64,000 nucleotides of DNA from Dyella acidiphila (lineage in GTDB: Bacteria; Pseudomonadota; Gammaproteobacteria; Xanthomonadales; Rhodanobacteraceae), in assembly GCF_014863405.1 (NCBI RefSeq), contig NZ_JACZZA010000014.1:57642-121641 (forward strand), read 5' to 3'. Within the stretch, counting starts at the first letter, position 1. Each line of letters begins with the position of its first letter. Below the pieces are notes generated by a model. That model did no database searches. It saw only the letters and a program-made list of their open reading frames with translations, and was not told the DNA's origin. This document shows, piece after piece, positions 63,902 to 64,000 of the stretch. Both the position numbers and the translations under genes were made by a program.

Positions 63902-64000
63902 TTAAGCAGCGAGCTTCAGATGTACATCCTGGATGGCTGGCAGGACAGCTTCAGGAGCCGGTGGCCGATAATTCAACGCGCTATGCGGCCGAACCGTGTT
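63902..64000 (-). mobile_element. IS3-family transposase, C-terminal end (truncated by window edge)
   Basis: Reading from the right edge on the minus strand gives NTVRPHSALNYRPPAPEA, then VLPAIQDVHLKLAA and stop at 63902. The phrase RPHSALNYRPPAPEA is the classic C-terminus of IS3-family OrfB (DDE) transposases. The terminal inverted repeat should be just left of the stop (63860-63900) but I cannot define it from one end. Confidence 0.85.

Overview
The window is a high-GC chromosomal segment of a gammaproteobacterium, most likely in the Rhodanobacteraceae/Xanthomonadales (Dyella, Rhodanobacter or Frateuria type). This rests on the gene set: a long CirA-like TonB-dependent receptor, rnfB next to nth, pstSCAB-phoU beside a porin, and Lnt-like and MASE1 proteins. 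It also rests on GC-rich codon use with many GTG starts and on families of dispersed palindromic repeats. The genus is an inference; no rRNA is present.

Layout. 1-8413: recC-recB-recD on the minus strand, recD cut by the left edge. 8829-12894: a MASE1 sensor-like protein, a secreted small protein, and a compact minus-strand unit that is the best find here: a borosin-type alpha-N-methyltransferase followed by two paralogous precursor-like peptides and a terminator (a split borosin RiPP cluster). 13040-21003: a secreted GH79-like glycosidase, a small lipoprotein, a TetR regulator with a perfect operator palindrome and its frameshifted Lnt/nitrilase-like partner, a Cache-HAMP sensor with no output domain plus a small cytosolic partner, and an ATP-grasp enzyme. 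21338-24399: a less GC-rich accessory stretch (Qnr-like pentapeptide protein, secreted hypotheticals, DoxX).

24539-33213: tRNA-Ala, RNase D, a membrane-anchored SUMF1-like protein without the catalytic cysteines, a TonB receptor, a group of small proteins, cold-shock protein and tRNA-Leu. 33376-36967: rnr-rlmB-small membrane protein, an overlapping operon, then seven 123-bp tandem repeats. 37875-45277: phosphate module (pstS, pstC, pstA, pstB, phoU, with rnt and a DcaP-like porin); pstS and the porin each carry a plausible Pho box. 45482-48189: carbonic anhydrase plus SulP transporter. 48308-51803: nth, rnfB, metG. 51943-54558: overlapping MFS-HAD-DeoR operon. 54616-62498: secreted phosphoesterase, DUF2147, apbC-FMN reductase, dcd, lipoproteins, HIT-dienelactone hydrolase. 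62552-64000: hicB with a decayed hicA, an unknown gene, and the 3' end of an IS3-family transposase at the right edge.

RNase D, RNase R and RNase T together with tRNA-Ala and tRNA-Leu give the window an RNA-processing flavour, but these are separate transcription units. The pst genes import phosphate; the porin probably supplies the outer-membrane route. Carbonic anhydrase and SulP probably form a bicarbonate pair. The dispersed repeats sit almost exclusively between convergent genes or at operon ends.
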